A stretch of DNA of 64,000 nt. Origin: Mycolicibacterium baixiangningiae (lineage in GTDB: Bacteria; Actinomycetota; Actinomycetes; Mycobacteriales; Mycobacteriaceae). Every line of letters begins with the position of its first letter. Within the stretch, counting starts at the first letter, position 1. The stretch spans positions 1,550,001 through 1,614,000 of the forward strand of contig NZ_CP066218.1 of NCBI RefSeq assembly GCF_016313185.1, in the 5' to 3' direction. Both the position numbers and the translations under genes were made by a program. This document shows, in pieces, positions 1-9,560 of this stretch. The notes under the pieces were generated by a model. The model saw only the letters and a list, made by a program, of their open reading frames with translations. It searched no databases and was not told the origin of the DNA.

Positions 1-1143
1 TACGTCGACTCCTTCACCGGCGACCCGGCGCTACGTCGGGCGGTGGCCGCCGAGCCCGCACCCGACCCCGTCGACCTCACCCGGCAGGCCGAGAGATTGC
101 TGGCCGCGCTGCCCGATACGCCGCGCACCGGCGGGTTCGACGAGACCCGCGCGGATTACCTCGCCGCGCACCTGCGCGCGCTCGCGCTGGCGGGGCGCAA
201 GTTCGCCGGGGAGGACGTCGGATTCGTCGACGAGGTGGAGGCGTATTTCGACGTCCGGATCACCAAGGGCGATCCGGAGACCTACCGTCAGGCGCACGTC
301 GCGCTGGACGAGGCGCTCGGCGGAACCGGCCCGCTGATCGAGCGCATCCAGGCGCACCGCACCTCCGACGAGATCCCGCCCGATCGGCTCGAGGAGTGCA
401 TCCACGCCTTCTCCAGTGCGCTGCGCGACCGTGTCCGCGCCACCTTTCCGCTGCCCGACGCCGAGACCATCACCTATGAGGTCGTCACCGACAAACCGTG
501 GTCGGGGTTCAACTACTACCTCGGTGACTACCGGTCGACGGTCGCGGTCAACGCCGACCTCAAGCAGCAGATGGCCAACCTGCCGCGGCTGGTGGCCCAC
601 GAGTCCTATCCGGGCCACCACACCGAGCACTGCCGCAAGGAGGCGGGGCTCGTGCACACGCTGGGCCACGCCGAGCAGACGATCTTCCTGGTGAACACGC
701 CGCAGTGCCTGATGGCCGAAGGGCTCGCCGATTTGGCGCTCTACGCGGTGGTCGGACCGAACTGGGGGAGTTGGGCGGCCGAGATCTACGCCGACCTCGG
801 GCTGCGGTTCGACGGCGCGCGGGCCGAGGCGGTGTCGGCCGCGACGGCTGCGCTGGCCGATGTGCGCCAGGACGCCGCGCTGATGCTGCACGACGAGCAC
901 CGCCCGGTCGACGACGTGGTGGCGTTCCTCAAGCGGTGGCTGCTGGTCGACGACGACCGGGCGCGGCAGATGCTGCGGTTCCTCTCGTCACCGCTGTGGC
1001 GCGCGTACACCAGCACCTACGTGGAGGGTTACCGGTTGCTGCGCGGGTGGCTGGACGCGAGGCCCGCGGGCGTCGAGCTGACCGAGCGGTTCGGCCGCCT
1101 GCTCGACGAGCCGTTGATCCCGTCGGCGCTGCGGGTGGCTTGA
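1..1143 (+). CDS. DUF885 family protein, C-terminal part (5' end outside window)
   Basis: The reading frame is open from base 1, so the start lies upstream of the window and about 380 C-terminal residues are visible. The protein resembles the DUF885 family of putative zinc-dependent hydrolases, normally about 550 residues. The key visible feature is a His-Glu-rich motif around nt 597-633 (HESYPGHHTEH), the likely metal-binding/catalytic site of this family. No signal peptide can be assessed because the N-terminus is missing. The substrate is unknown. The gene ends at TGA 1141-1143 and is followed by an inverted repeat before the glyA-type gene. Confidence 0.8.
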   Translation, partial: YVDSFTGDPALRRAVAAEPAPDPVDLTRQAERLLAALPDTPRTGGFDETRADYLAAHLRALALAGRKFAGEDVGFVDEVEAYFDVRITKGDPETYRQAHVALDEALGGTGPLIERIQAHRTSDEIPPDRLEECIHAFSSALRDRVRATFPLPDAETITYEVVTDKPWSGFNYYLGDYRSTVAVNADLKQQMANLPRLVAHESYPGHHTEHCRKEAGLVHTLGHAEQTIFLVNTPQCLMAEGLADLALYAVVGPNWGSWAAEIYADLGLRFDGARAEAVSAATAALADVRQDAALMLHDEHRPVDDVVAFLKRWLLVDDDRARQMLRFLSSPLWRAYTSTYVEGYRLLRGWLDARPAGVELTERFGRLLDEPLIPSALRVA

Positions 1144-1149
1144 CGCGCC

Positions 1150-1215
1150 GCCACTGTGCGATTTCGTGCGGGACGCGCGGGGCGGGGCGTATCAGTTCGC
1201 ACAGTCGCCGCGGAA
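1150..1215. repeat. Inverted repeat between the DUF885 gene and the glyA-type gene
   Basis: Perfect 9-bp arms ACTGTGCGA (1153-1161) and TCGCACAGT (1197-1205) flank a G+C-rich 35-nt centre that also contains the word GATTTCGTGCG. It lies immediately after the DUF885 stop codon and could fold at the transcript end. It resembles the hairpins at 5138-5186 and 6302-6350, but its stem is shorter and its loop longer, so a terminator role is only inferred. Confidence 0.5.
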
Positions 1216-1263
1216 GGTGACTGACCGGGGAGGGCTCGGCCGGCGGGTATTACCCTCGACAGC

Positions 1264-2739
1264 ATGACTGCAGACCCTGTGACCGCGTCGTCCGCCGCTC
1301 CCGGCGCCGAGTACGCCGACACCGCGAGCGCCGCCTATCAGGCCGCGCTGCAGGTCATCGAGTCGGTCGAGCCACGGATCGCGGCCGCGACCCGCAAAGA
1401 GCTTGCCGACCAAAGGGATTCGCTCAAGCTGATCGCGAGCGAGAATTACGCCTCGCCGGCGGTGCTGCTGACCATGGGCACATGGCTGAGTGACAAGTAC
1501 GCCGAGGGCACCATCGGCCACCGGTTCTACGCGGGTTGCCAGAACGTCGACGTCGTCGAGAGCGTTGCCGCCGAGCACGCCCGCGAGCTGTTCGGCGCCC
1601 CCTACGCGTACGCCCAGCCGCACTCCGGCATCGACGCCAACCTGGTCGCCTTCTGGGCCATCCTGGCCACCCGCGTCGAGGCGCCCGGCCTGGCCGAACT
1701 CGGCGCCAAACACGTCAACGACCTCTCCGAGGCCGACTGGGAGAGCCTGCGCAACAAGCTCGGCAACCAGCGGCTGCTCGGCATGTCGCTCGACGCCGGC
1801 GGCCACCTCACGCACGGTTTCCGGCCCAACATCAGCGGCAAGATGTTCCACCAGCGCAGCTACGGCACCGATCCGGAGACCGGGCTGCTCGACTACGACA
1901 AGCTGGCCGCCGCCGCGCGTGAGTTCAAACCGCTGATCCTCGTCGGCGGTTACTCCGCCTACCCGCGTCGGGTGAACTTCGCCAAGCTGCGTGAGATCGC
2001 CGACGAGGTCGGCGCCACGCTGATGGTCGACATGGCGCACTTCGCCGGCCTGGTCGCCGGCAAGGTCTTCACCGGCGATGAGAACCCGGTGCCGTTCGCC
2101 CACGTCACCACCACGACCACGCACAAATCGCTGCGCGGTCCGCGTGGCGGCCTCGTGCTGGCCCAGCCGGAGTACTCCGACGCCGTCGACAAGGGCTGCC
2201 CGATGGTGTTGGGCGGACCGCTGTCCCACGTCATGGCCGCCAAGGCCGTCGCACTCGCCGAGGCGCGCCAGCCGTCGTTCCAGGCCTACGCCCAGCGCGT
2301 CGCCGACAACGCCAAATCGCTCGCGGAGGGTTTCCTCAAGCGCGGCGCCCGCCTCGTCACCGGGGGCACCGACAACCACATCGTGCTGCTCGACGTGACG
2401 AGCTTCGGGCTCACCGGCCGCCAAGCCGAGTCCGCCCTGCTGGACGCCGGCGTCGTCACCAACCGCAACTCGATCCCCGCCGACCCGAACGGCGCCTGGT
2501 ACACCAGCGGCATCCGGTTCGGCACGCCCGCGCTCACGACGCGGGGCTTCGGCGCCGCGGAGTTCGACCGGGTGGCGGAGTTGGTCGTCGACGTGCTGAA
2601 CAACACCCAACCGACCCAGGCCTCGTCCGGACCGTCGAAGGCCAAGTACACCCTGGCCGACGGCACCGCCGAGCGGATCCACGCCGCCTCGGCCGAGATG
2701 CTGGCGGCCAACCCGCTGTACCCCGGCCTGACGCTGTAG
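1264..2739 (+). CDS. glyA: Serine hydroxymethyltransferase, long (about 490 aa) form
   Basis: PLP-dependent enzyme interconverting serine and glycine with transfer of a one-carbon unit to tetrahydrofolate. The SHMT signature is clear: [14 protein letters not shown] near residue 60, [14 protein letters not shown] near residue 90, [10 protein letters not shown] near residue 258, and the PLP-binding lysine in [10 protein letters not shown] near residue 287. At 491 aa it is longer than the roughly 426-aa mycobacterial GlyA1. The extra length comes from an N-terminal extension, an insertion of about 40 residues after the PHSGIDAN segment, and a longer C-terminus; such long forms are known in some other bacteria. 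It lies upstream of desA2, as Rv1093 does in M. tuberculosis. Start ATG 1264 was chosen from the ORF limit. Confidence 0.9.
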   Translation: MTADPVTASSAAPGAEYADTASAAYQAALQVIESVEPRIAAATRKELADQRDSLKLIASENYASPAVLLTMGTWLSDKYAEGTIGHRFYAGCQNVDVVESVAAEHARELFGAPYAYAQPHSGIDANLVAFWAILATRVEAPGLAELGAKHVNDLSEADWESLRNKLGNQRLLGMSLDAGGHLTHGFRPNISGKMFHQRSYGTDPETGLLDYDKLAAAAREFKPLILVGGYSAYPRRVNFAKLREIADEVGATLMVDMAHFAGLVAGKVFTGDENPVPFAHVTTTTTHKSLRGPRGGLVLAQPEYSDAVDKGCPMVLGGPLSHVMAAKAVALAEARQPSFQAYAQRVADNAKSLAEGFLKRGARLVTGGTDNHIVLLDVTSFGLTGRQAESALLDAGVVTNRNSIPADPNGAWYTSGIRFGTPALTTRGFGAAEFDRVAELVVDVLNNTQPTQASSGPSKAKYTLADGTAERIHAASAEMLAANPLYPGLTL

Positions 2740-2789
2740 GCGGCGCGCCGGGTTTTACGATTTCCACAGAGTTGGGTTAATGTAACCGC

Positions 2790-3617
2790 ATGGCACAGAA
2801 ACCTGTTCCTAATGCGCTGACCCTCGAGCTGGAGCCGGTCGTCAAAGACGAACTGCGGCGCCATCTCGACTCCGAGGACCTCTGGTTCGCACACGACTAC
2901 GTGCCGTTCGACCAGGGCGAGAACTTCGCGTTCCTCGGTGGGCGCGACTGGGATCCCTCGCAGGTCACCTTGCCCAAGCCCGTCACCGACGCGCTCGAGA
3001 TCCTGCTCATCACCAAGGACAACCTCGCCGGGTACCACCGCGAGCTCGTCGAGCACTTCATCCTCGAGGAGAAGTGGGGCCGGTGGATCGGCCGCTGGAC
3101 CGCCGAGGAACACCTGCACGCCGTCGCGCTGCGCAACTACCTCGTCGTCACCCGTGAGGTGGACCCGGCCGCCAACGAGGACGTGCGCGTCGAACACGTC
3201 ATGAAGGGTTACCGCGCCGACCGCTTCAGCCAGATCGAGACGCTGGTGTTCATGGCGTTCTTCGAGGGGTCCCACGCGGTGTTCTGCCGCAACCTCGAGG
3301 CGCAGATCGACGAACCGGTGCTCAAGGCGCTGATCGGCCGCATCGCCACCGACGAGGAGCGCCACGAGGTGTTCTTTTCGAACCTGGTGGCGCACTGTCT
3401 GGACACTCACCGCGACGAGACCGTCGCGGCGATCGCACAGCGCGCCGCCGAGCTCGGCGTGGTGGGCGGCGACATCGACGCGTACCAGGACAAGATCGCG
3501 GCGATGGCCGAGCACGGCATCTTCGGCCAGGAACAGTTGCGGGCGGTCATCACCGACCGGCTCGCCGCGTGGAATGTGGCCGACGAACCCGCTCTCCGGG
3601 AGTTCACGAACGCTTAA
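2790..3617 (+). CDS. desA2: Acyl-ACP desaturase DesA2
   Basis: Soluble diiron acyl-acyl-carrier-protein desaturase, 275 aa, expected to introduce a double bond into fatty acyl chains feeding mycolate or membrane lipid synthesis. The two diiron-ligand motifs are present: EEHLH near residues 106-110 and DEERHE near residues 188-193. No membrane segment is evident, consistent with the plant-type soluble family. It matches the mycobacterial DesA2 (Rv1094) in length and position, lying 50 nt after the glyA-type gene. The short gap contains a TAATGT-like element near 2778 before ATG 2790, so it may have its own promoter. Confidence 0.9.
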   Translation: MAQKPVPNALTLELEPVVKDELRRHLDSEDLWFAHDYVPFDQGENFAFLGGRDWDPSQVTLPKPVTDALEILLITKDNLAGYHRELVEHFILEEKWGRWIGRWTAEEHLHAVALRNYLVVTREVDPAANEDVRVEHVMKGYRADRFSQIETLVFMAFFEGSHAVFCRNLEAQIDEPVLKALIGRIATDEERHEVFFSNLVAHCLDTHRDETVAAIAQRAAELGVVGGDIDAYQDKIAAMAEHGIFGQEQLRAVITDRLAAWNVADEPALREFTNA

Positions 3618-3686
3618 CGTGGCGCGCGCCGAACACCGGCGCGTCTGCGCGGCGCACCCCCGTCGGCGGGAGTAGCGTCGCTTTCG

Positions 3687-3821
3687 ATGGCTAGCGAATT
3701 GCTCTGCTGTCCGGGCGGTACCCGATCGTTTCGATCACGAAGGGGCCGGCCCCGGCCCCGGTGCCGCAGTGTCCGCCGACTGGTTCGCGGGGGACCCGCG
3801 GATAGCAGGAGCGCTCCGTGA
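3687..3821 (+). CDS. Small basic ORF in the PhoAT antitoxin position
   Basis: A 44-codon ORF from ATG 3687 to TGA 3819-3821. Its last four bases overlap the GTG start of the PIN-PhoH gene (GTGA, 3818-3821). The product is rich in arginine with two cysteines (starting [11 protein letters not shown]) and has no recognised domain. In mycobacteria phoH2 is known to be preceded by a short overlapping gene, phoAT, encoding its antitoxin, and the arrangement here fits exactly. No other ATG or GTG lies in frame between the upstream stop (3615-3617) and 3687. No strong Shine-Dalgarno sequence precedes the ATG. Identity as PhoAT is inferred from position, size and overlap. Confidence 0.55.
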   Translation: MASELLCCPGGTRSFRSRRGRPRPRCRSVRRLVRGGPADSRSAP

Positions 3822-5131
3822 CCGATTCGCCTATCCGGACCTACGTGCTCGACACCTCCGTGCTGCTGTCCGATCCCTGGGCAGCCACCCGGTTCGCCGA
3901 ACACGAGGTGGTCGTCCCGCTGGTGGTCATCAGTGAATTGGAAGCCAAACGGCACCACCATGAACTTGGCTGGTTCGCCCGGCAGGCGTTGCGTCTGTTC
4001 GACGACCTCCGGCTCGAACACGGTCGCCTCGATCAGCCCATTCCCGTTGGGGCCGAAGGCGGTACCCTGCACGTCGAGCTGAACCACAGTGATCCGTCGG
4101 TGTTGCCCGCAGGGTTCCGCAACGACTCCAATGACGCCAGGATCCTCACGGTCGCAGCCAATCTCGCCGCCGAGGGGAAACGTGTCACGCTGGTCAGCAA
4201 GGACATCCCGCTGCGCGTGAAGGCCGGCGCGGTGGGTCTGGTGGCCGACGAATACCACGCGCAGGACGTCGTGGTCTCCGGTTGGACCGGTATGGGCGAG
4301 ATCGACGTGACGGCCGACGAGGTGGACGCGCTGTTCGCCGACGGTGAGATCGACCTGGCGGACGCGCGAGATCTGCCCTGCCACACGGGTGTTCGTCTGC
4401 TCGGCGGCAACTCGCATGCGCTCGGCCGGGTCAACGCCGCCAAGCGGGTGCAGCTGGTCCGTGGTGACCGCGAAGTGTTCGGCCTCCGGGGAAGGTCGGC
4501 CGAACAACGGATGGCGCTGGATCTGCTGCTCGACGAATCCGTCGGAATCGTCTCGCTCGGGGGTAAGGCGGGTACCGGGAAGTCGGCGCTGGCGCTGTGC
4601 GCGGGTCTGGAGGCGGTGCTCGAACGGCGCACCCAGCGCAAAGTCGTGGTGTTCCGGCCGCTCTACGCCGTGGGCGGACAGGATCTGGGCTACCTGCCTG
4701 GCAGCGAGAGCGACAAGATGGGGCCGTGGGCACAGGCCGTCTTCGACACCCTCGAAGGGTTGGCCAGCCCGGCCGTACTCGAAGAGGTGCTCGCGCGCGG
4801 AATGCTGGAAGTGTTGCCGCTCACCCACATTCGCGGCCGCTCGCTGCACGATTCATTCGTGATCGTCGACGAGGCCCAGTCGCTGGAGCGCAACGTCCTG
4901 CTGACCGTGCTGTCCCGGCTGGGCGCGGGCTCACGGGTGGTGCTCACCCACGACGTCGCCCAGCGCGACAACCTGCGGGTCGGCCGACACGACGGTGTCG
5001 CGGCCGTCATCGAGAAGCTCAAGGGCCACCCGCTGTTCGCGCACATCACGCTGCAGCGCAGCGAACGCTCGCCGATCGCCGCGCTGGTCACCGAGATGCT
5101 CGAGGAGATCACCCCCGACGCCCTCCCGTGA
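3818..5131 (+). CDS. phoH2: PhoH2: PIN-domain ribonuclease fused to PhoH-type ATPase/helicase
   Basis: 437-aa two-domain protein. The N-terminal third is a PIN nuclease domain ([13 protein letters not shown] near residue 10 with the first acidic residue, [11 protein letters not shown] near residue 105). The C-terminal half is the PhoH ATPase, with Walker [12 protein letters not shown] near residue 250 and Walker [11 protein letters not shown] near residue 350. Mycobacterial PhoH2 proteins are described as sequence-specific RNA helicase/RNases acting as the toxin of a toxin-antitoxin pair. The GTG start at 3818 overlaps the small upstream ORF by four bases. It corresponds to Rv1095 in gene order. 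Confidence 0.9.
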   Translation: MTDSPIRTYVLDTSVLLSDPWAATRFAEHEVVVPLVVISELEAKRHHHELGWFARQALRLFDDLRLEHGRLDQPIPVGAEGGTLHVELNHSDPSVLPAGFRNDSNDARILTVAANLAAEGKRVTLVSKDIPLRVKAGAVGLVADEYHAQDVVVSGWTGMGEIDVTADEVDALFADGEIDLADARDLPCHTGVRLLGGNSHALGRVNAAKRVQLVRGDREVFGLRGRSAEQRMALDLLLDESVGIVSLGGKAGTGKSALALCAGLEAVLERRTQRKVVVFRPLYAVGGQDLGYLPGSESDKMGPWAQAVFDTLEGLASPAVLEEVLARGMLEVLPLTHIRGRSLHDSFVIVDEAQSLERNVLLTVLSRLGAGSRVVLTHDVAQRDNLRVGRHDGVAAVIEKLKGHPLFAHITLQRSERSPIAALVTEMLEEITPDALP

Positions 5132-5137
5132 GCGAGT

Positions 5138-5186
5138 GATTTCGGCGTGCGCGGTCGCGCTGGGCGCGACCCACCACGCCGAAATC
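5138..5186. terminator. Hairpin with GATTTCGGCGTG arms after phoH2
   Basis: Outer perfect 12-bp arms GATTTCGGCGTG (5138-5149) and CACGCCGAAATC (5175-5186), plus an inner 8-bp stem GGTCGCGC (5153-5160) / GCGCGACC (5164-5171). It starts 7 nt after the phoH2 stop. There is no U-tract, as is usual for mycobacterial terminator-like hairpins. The same outer arm sequence recurs at 6302-6350. Confidence 0.65.
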
Positions 5187-5226
5187 GCGGGGGTTCAACG
5201 GGTCAGGCCCGGGTACCTGAGCCGGT

Positions 5227-6303
5227 ATGTCCACACGCGTCGTGATCACCGGAGCCAGCGGCAACGTCGGAACGGCACTGCTGCACCGGCTCGCCGAGGC
5301 GGGCGGTTACACCGTCACCGGGGTGACGCGCCGCCAACCGCCCGCCACCGGGATCTACCGGTCCGCTCAGTGGCGTCAGCTCGACCTGGCCGACCACGAC
5401 GCCACCACCCGGCTGCAGTCCGTCATGGGCGACGCGGACAGTGTCATCCACCTCGCGTGGGGCTTCCAGCCGACCCGCAATGTGCGGTATCTCGACGCCG
5501 TCGGGGTCGGTGGAACCCGTGCGGTGCTGCGCGCGGCGGATGTCGCCGGCGTGGGCCAGCTGGTGCACATGTCGTCGGTGGGCACCTACGCCGCGGGCCG
5601 CTACGGGCAGTACGTCGACGAGACCTGGTCGACCGCGGGCATCCCCACCTCGGCCTACAGCCGCGCGAAATCGGCGGCGGAGTCGTTGCTCGACGACTAC
5701 GAGCACAGCCACTCCGACGGCGTCACGATCGCGCGGATGAGGCCCGGCTTCATCATGCAGCGCAGCGCCGCCGGGGGGCTGCGCCGCTACACCCTGCCGG
5801 CCTTCGTCGAGCCCAGCTGGCTGCGGTTCCTGCCGGTGCTGCCGTTGGACCGCCGCCTCGTCGTGCCGATCATCCACGCCGACGACGTCGCGGACGCCAT
5901 CGCGCGGACCGTCGAGCGGCGTGCCGCCGGACCGTTCAACCTGATGGCCGAACCCCCGGTGCGCCGCGACGATCTGGCCGACGCGCTCGGCGCGCGCCCG
6001 GTGCACGTGCCGTCGAGCATGCTGCGGCCCGCGGTGGCGCTGTCGTGGCGGGCGCGACTGCAGCCGATCGACGAGGGCTGGTTGGACATGGCGTTCACCG
6101 TGCCGCTGCTGGACACCGCCCGCGCGCAGTCGGAGCTGGGCTGGGCACCGGCCCGCACGTCATCGGAAGCCATGGCCGACATGGGCGACGGGTTCAAGAA
6201 CCGCGCCGATACCGAGAGCCCGGTGCTGGCCTACCGGGGGCCGTTGACCAGCGTGCTGCGCGATCTGCGCGCCGGCCCGATCACCGCCCGCAAAGTCCCG
6301 TGA
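5227..6303 (+). CDS. NAD(P)-dependent epimerase/dehydratase-like SDR
   Basis: 358-aa extended short-chain dehydrogenase/reductase. A Rossmann nucleotide-binding motif TGASGNVG lies near residue 9. The catalytic Tyr/Lys pair is probably Y-x-x-x-K in AYSRAKSAAE near residue 140, and the serine is in VHMSSVGTYA near residue 118. The C-terminal half resembles nucleoside-diphosphate-sugar epimerases, but the substrate cannot be inferred. There is no signal peptide or membrane segment. The gene is bracketed by two hairpins sharing the same arm sequence, and its stop codon lies inside the second one. Start ATG 5227 is 40 nt after the first hairpin. Confidence 0.8.
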   Translation: MSTRVVITGASGNVGTALLHRLAEAGGYTVTGVTRRQPPATGIYRSAQWRQLDLADHDATTRLQSVMGDADSVIHLAWGFQPTRNVRYLDAVGVGGTRAVLRAADVAGVGQLVHMSSVGTYAAGRYGQYVDETWSTAGIPTSAYSRAKSAAESLLDDYEHSHSDGVTIARMRPGFIMQRSAAGGLRRYTLPAFVEPSWLRFLPVLPLDRRLVVPIIHADDVADAIARTVERRAAGPFNLMAEPPVRRDDLADALGARPVHVPSSMLRPAVALSWRARLQPIDEGWLDMAFTVPLLDTARAQSELGWAPARTSSEAMADMGDGFKNRADTESPVLAYRGPLTSVLRDLRAGPITARKVP

Positions 6304-6350
6304 TTTCGGCGTGCGCAGTCGCGCCCGGCACGACTGCGCACGCCGAAATC
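6302..6350. terminator. Perfect 20-bp-stem hairpin between the SDR gene and fumC
   Basis: Arms GATTTCGGCGTGCGCAGTCG (6302-6321) and its exact complement (6331-6350) enclose a 9-nt loop. The hairpin lies between convergent genes and includes the SDR stop codon, so it could terminate transcription from both sides. The outer 12 bases of each arm match those of the hairpin at 5138-5186, suggesting a dispersed palindromic repeat family. Confidence 0.75.
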
Positions 6351-6362
6351 ACTCGGGTCTGA

Positions 6363-7769
6363 CTAGTCGCCGTCCTTGACCCGTGCCATCGCCAGCACGT
6401 CGAGGCGACGGTCGAGTTCTTCCTCGGAGAGGCTGTCGCCGATCAGGCCGCGGTCGATCACGGTCTGCCGGATCGTCTTGCGCTCCTTGAGCGCTTCCTT
6501 GGCGACCTTGGCGGCCTCCTCGTAACCGATCGCCGAGTTCAGTGGCGTCACGATCGAGGGCGACGACTCGGCCTGTTCGCGCATTCGCTCCTCGTTGGCG
6601 ACCAGCCCGTCGATGCAACGCTCGGCGAACAACCGCGACGAATTGGTCAGCAGCTTGAACGACTCGAGCAGATTGCGGGCCATCATCGGGATGTACACGT
6701 TGAGCTCGAAGGCCCCCGCCGCACCACCCCACGCGATCGCCGCGTCGTTGCCGACCACCTGGGCCGCCACCTGCGTGACGGCCTCCGGGAGCACCGGGTT
6801 GACTTTGCCCGGCATGATCGAACTGCCCGGCTGCAGGTCCGGCAGCTGGATCTCGGCCAGGCCCGTCAGCGGACCCGACCCCATCCAGCGGACGTCGTTG
6901 GCGATCTTGGTCAGTGACACCGCGATCGTGCGCAGCGCACCTGAGGCCTCGACCAGCGCGTCGCGGGCGGCCTGCGCCTCGAACGAGTCGACGGCCGTGC
7001 GCAATTCGGCGATACCGGTCTGGTCGACGAGCACATCGACGACCTTCGCGCCGAAGCCCTCCGGGGCATTCAGGCCGGTGCCGACCGCGGTGCCGCCGAT
7101 GGCGAGTTCACCCAGGCGCGGCAGCGTCGCCCGCACCCGCTCGATACCGGCTTCGACCTGGCGGGCGTAGCCGCCGAACTCCTGGCCGAGGGTCACCGGC
7201 ACCGCGTCCATCAGATGTGTGCGGCCGGACTTCACCACGGTGCGCCACTGACGGGCCTTGCCGGCCAGCGACTCGTGCAGCACCTCGAGCGCCGGAATCA
7301 GGTGGCGCACAGCGGCTTCGGTGGCCGCGATGTGGGTGGCCGTCGGGAACGTGTCGTTGGAGCTCTGCGACATGTTCACGTCGTCGTTGGGGTGCACGGT
7401 CACGCCGTTGCGTGCCGCGATGCTCGCGATCACCTCGTTGGTGTTCATATTCGAGCTCGTCCCCGAGCCGGTCTGGAACACGTCGATCGGGAACTGGTCG
7501 TCGTGGCGCCCGTCAGCGATCTCGGCGGCCGCGGCGATGATCGCGTCCGCCTTCTCCGGTGCGAGCAACCCCAGGTCTTTGTTCACCTGTGCGCAAGCGC
7601 CTTTGAGCAGACCGAGCGCCCGGATCTGGGTGCGCTCCAGGCCGCGTCCCGAGATCGGGAAGTTCTCCACGGCCCGCTGCGTCTGGGCGCGCCAGAGCGC
7701 ATCCTTGGGCACCCGGACCTCGCCCATGGTGTCGTGCTCGATGCGGTACTCGACGTCGGTGTCGGCCAT
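6363..7769 (-). CDS. fumC: Class II fumarate hydratase FumC
   Basis: 468-aa class II (iron-independent) fumarase catalysing reversible hydration of fumarate to malate in the TCA cycle. The superfamily signature [11 protein letters not shown] is present near residues 316-326, and [13 protein letters not shown] lies near residue 105. The start is ATG at 7769 ([16 protein letters not shown]), matching the usual N-terminus; the 20 upstream in-frame residues are unlikely to be translated. It lies 28 nt downstream of glpX on the same strand, the order seen for Rv1099c-Rv1098c, and the two are probably co-transcribed. Confidence 0.95.
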   Translation of the reverse strand: MADTDVEYRIEHDTMGEVRVPKDALWRAQTQRAVENFPISGRGLERTQIRALGLLKGACAQVNKDLGLLAPEKADAIIAAAAEIADGRHDDQFPIDVFQTGSGTSSNMNTNEVIASIAARNGVTVHPNDDVNMSQSSNDTFPTATHIAATEAAVRHLIPALEVLHESLAGKARQWRTVVKSGRTHLMDAVPVTLGQEFGGYARQVEAGIERVRATLPRLGELAIGGTAVGTGLNAPEGFGAKVVDVLVDQTGIAELRTAVDSFEAQAARDALVEASGALRTIAVSLTKIANDVRWMGSGPLTGLAEIQLPDLQPGSSIMPGKVNPVLPEAVTQVAAQVVGNDAAIAWGGAAGAFELNVYIPMMARNLLESFKLLTNSSRLFAERCIDGLVANEERMREQAESSPSIVTPLNSAIGYEEAAKVAKEALKERKTIRQTVIDRGLIGDSLSEEELDRRLDVLAMARVKDGD

Positions 7770-7797
7770 TGTGTGTGGTGTCCCTTTGGGTCGGCGG

Positions 7798-8826
7798 TTA
7801 CGGCAGGGGATAGGCGGCGGTGCTGTCACCGATGAAGTCGACAGCGGAGTACTCGTTGAGCTTGGACAGGCGGTGGTAGGCCTCGATCATGCGGACGGTG
7901 CCCGACTTCGACCGCATCACGATCGACTGGGTGGTGCACCCGCCGCCGACGTAGCGCACACCCTGCAGCAGGTCGCCGTCGGTGACGCCGGTCGCGCAGA
8001 AGAACACGTTCTCCCCGGACACCAGGTCCTCGGTCGTGAGCACGCGGTCGATGTCGTGGCCGGCGTCGATCGCCTTCTGGCGTTCCGCGTCGTCCGTCGG
8101 TGCCAGCTTTGCGTGGATGGCGCCGCCCATACAGCGGATGGCGGCGGCGGTGATGATGCCCTCTGGCGTGCCGCCGATACCGGCCAGCATGTCGGTGCCC
8201 GAGTTGGGGCGGCACGCGGAGATCGCACCCGCGACGTCGCCGTCGGAGATCAGCCGGATGCGGGCGCCGGCGGCCCGCACATCGGCGATCAGCTGCTCGT
8301 GACGCGGCCGGTCGAGAATGCAGACCGTGACGTCGCGGACCGACAACCCCTTGACCTTCGCGACCGCGCGGACGTTCTCCCCGATCGGCGCGGTGATGTC
8401 GATGACGTCGACGGCGTCGGGCCCGACAGCGATCTTGTTCATGTAGAACACCGCCGACGGGTCGAACATCGCCCCGCGCTCGGCGACCGCGAGCACCGAG
8501 ATGGCGTTGGGCATGCCCTTGCTCATCAGTGTGGTGCCGTCGACCGGGTCGACGGCGAAGTCGCAGTCCGGCCCGTCGCCATTGCCGACCTCTTCGCCGT
8601 TGTAGAGCATCGGCGCGTTGTCCTTCTCGCCCTCGCCGATCACCACGACGCCGCGCATGGACACCGAATTGACCAGCTCACGCATGGCGTCGACGGCCGC
8701 TCCGTCGCCGCCTTCCTTGTCGCCGCGCCCTACCCAGCGGCCCGCCGCCATGGCACCGGCCTCGGTGACGCGGACGAGCTCGAGGGCGAGGTTACGGTCG
8801 GGGGCTTCTCTGCGGCGATCCGGCAT
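7798..8826 (-). CDS. glpX: Class II fructose-1,6-bisphosphatase GlpX
   Basis: 342-aa GlpX-type fructose-1,6-bisphosphatase, the gluconeogenic step to fructose 6-phosphate in mycobacteria. Metal and phosphate-binding motifs are clear: GEGEKD near residue 70, DPVDGTT near residue 94, and GIGGTPEG near residue 210. The C-terminus ends YPLP as in Rv1099c. The start ATG 8826 (MPDRRREAP) was preferred to an in-frame codon nine residues upstream; M. tuberculosis annotations also vary here. The gene is first in a glpX-fumC unit and diverges from the DUF4245 gene across only 53 bp. Confidence 0.92.
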   Translation of the reverse strand: MPDRRREAPDRNLALELVRVTEAGAMAAGRWVGRGDKEGGDGAAVDAMRELVNSVSMRGVVVIGEGEKDNAPMLYNGEEVGNGDGPDCDFAVDPVDGTTLMSKGMPNAISVLAVAERGAMFDPSAVFYMNKIAVGPDAVDVIDITAPIGENVRAVAKVKGLSVRDVTVCILDRPRHEQLIADVRAAGARIRLISDGDVAGAISACRPNSGTDMLAGIGGTPEGIITAAAIRCMGGAIHAKLAPTDDAERQKAIDAGHDIDRVLTTEDLVSGENVFFCATGVTDGDLLQGVRYVGGGCTTQSIVMRSKSGTVRMIEAYHRLSKLNEYSAVDFIGDSTAAYPLP

Positions 8827-8879
8827 GGGGAGATTGTCCCAGAAGCTGATCACTGTCGGGGAGCTGGGATACTGGCGTC

Positions 8880-9539
8880 ATGACCGCCGACCCCAGGCAG
8901 CCGGAGCCCTCCGCGCCGGACGCGATCGGCCCCGCGCCGCGCGAAGCCAAGCCCCGGCTGTTGAATGACGGCCGCGACATGTTCTGGTCCATCGCCCCGC
9001 TGGTGGTGGCGTGCATCGTGCTGGCGGGTCTGCTCGGGATGTGTTCGTTCCAGGGCCGCGGCCCGGGTGAGGGGCCGGCCCCGGCCTACGACGCGGCGCG
9101 CGCGCTGCAGGCCGACGCGGATGCGCTGAAGGTCCCGATCCGGCTGCCCGCGCTGCCCGAGGACTGGCAGTCCAACTCCGGCGGCCGGTCGGGCATCGAG
9201 GCGGGGGCGCACGATCCGCGCACCGGGCAGACGATGCGGGCGGTGGTGTCGCGAGTCGGCTACCTGGCGCCCAGCGGGCACTATCTGAGCCTGACCCAGA
9301 GCAACGCCGACGAGGACAAGCTCGTCGAGTCCATCACCCCCGGCCTCGTGCCGGCGGGCGCGCAGGACGTGGACGGTGTGAACTGGGTGGTCTATCAGGG
9401 CGGTGAGGGGGTCGAGCCGGTGTGGACGACCCGTCTGCCGGGGCCCGCCCAGATCGCGATCACCGGGGCCGGCAGCGCGGATGAGTTCCGCACACTGGCG
9501 GCCGCGACGCAGAAGCAGCAGCCACTCGCCGCGAGGTAG
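8880..9539 (+). CDS. DUF4245 membrane-anchored protein (Rv1100-like)
   Basis: 219-aa protein with a hydrophilic N-terminus, one hydrophobic segment at about residues 40-58 (MFWSIAPLVVACIVLAGLL) and a soluble C-terminal domain predicted outside the membrane. It matches the DUF4245 family, represented by Rv1100 beside glpX in M. tuberculosis. No catalytic motif is visible and the function is unknown. It diverges from glpX, so the two share a 53-bp promoter region. The ATG start at 8880 is the first in frame. Confidence 0.75.
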   Translation: MTADPRQPEPSAPDAIGPAPREAKPRLLNDGRDMFWSIAPLVVACIVLAGLLGMCSFQGRGPGEGPAPAYDAARALQADADALKVPIRLPALPEDWQSNSGGRSGIEAGAHDPRTGQTMRAVVSRVGYLAPSGHYLSLTQSNADEDKLVESITPGLVPAGAQDVDGVNWVVYQGGEGVEPVWTTRLPGPAQIAITGAGSADEFRTLAAATQKQQPLAAR

Positions 9540-9560
9540 CCAGGGAGGGGACCGACGCAC

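Noticed and set aside
1192..2682. 496-aa ORF opposite the glyA-type gene
   Set aside because: Antisense shadow with the repetitive composition expected from high-G+C third-position bias; the plus-strand SHMT is unmistakable.
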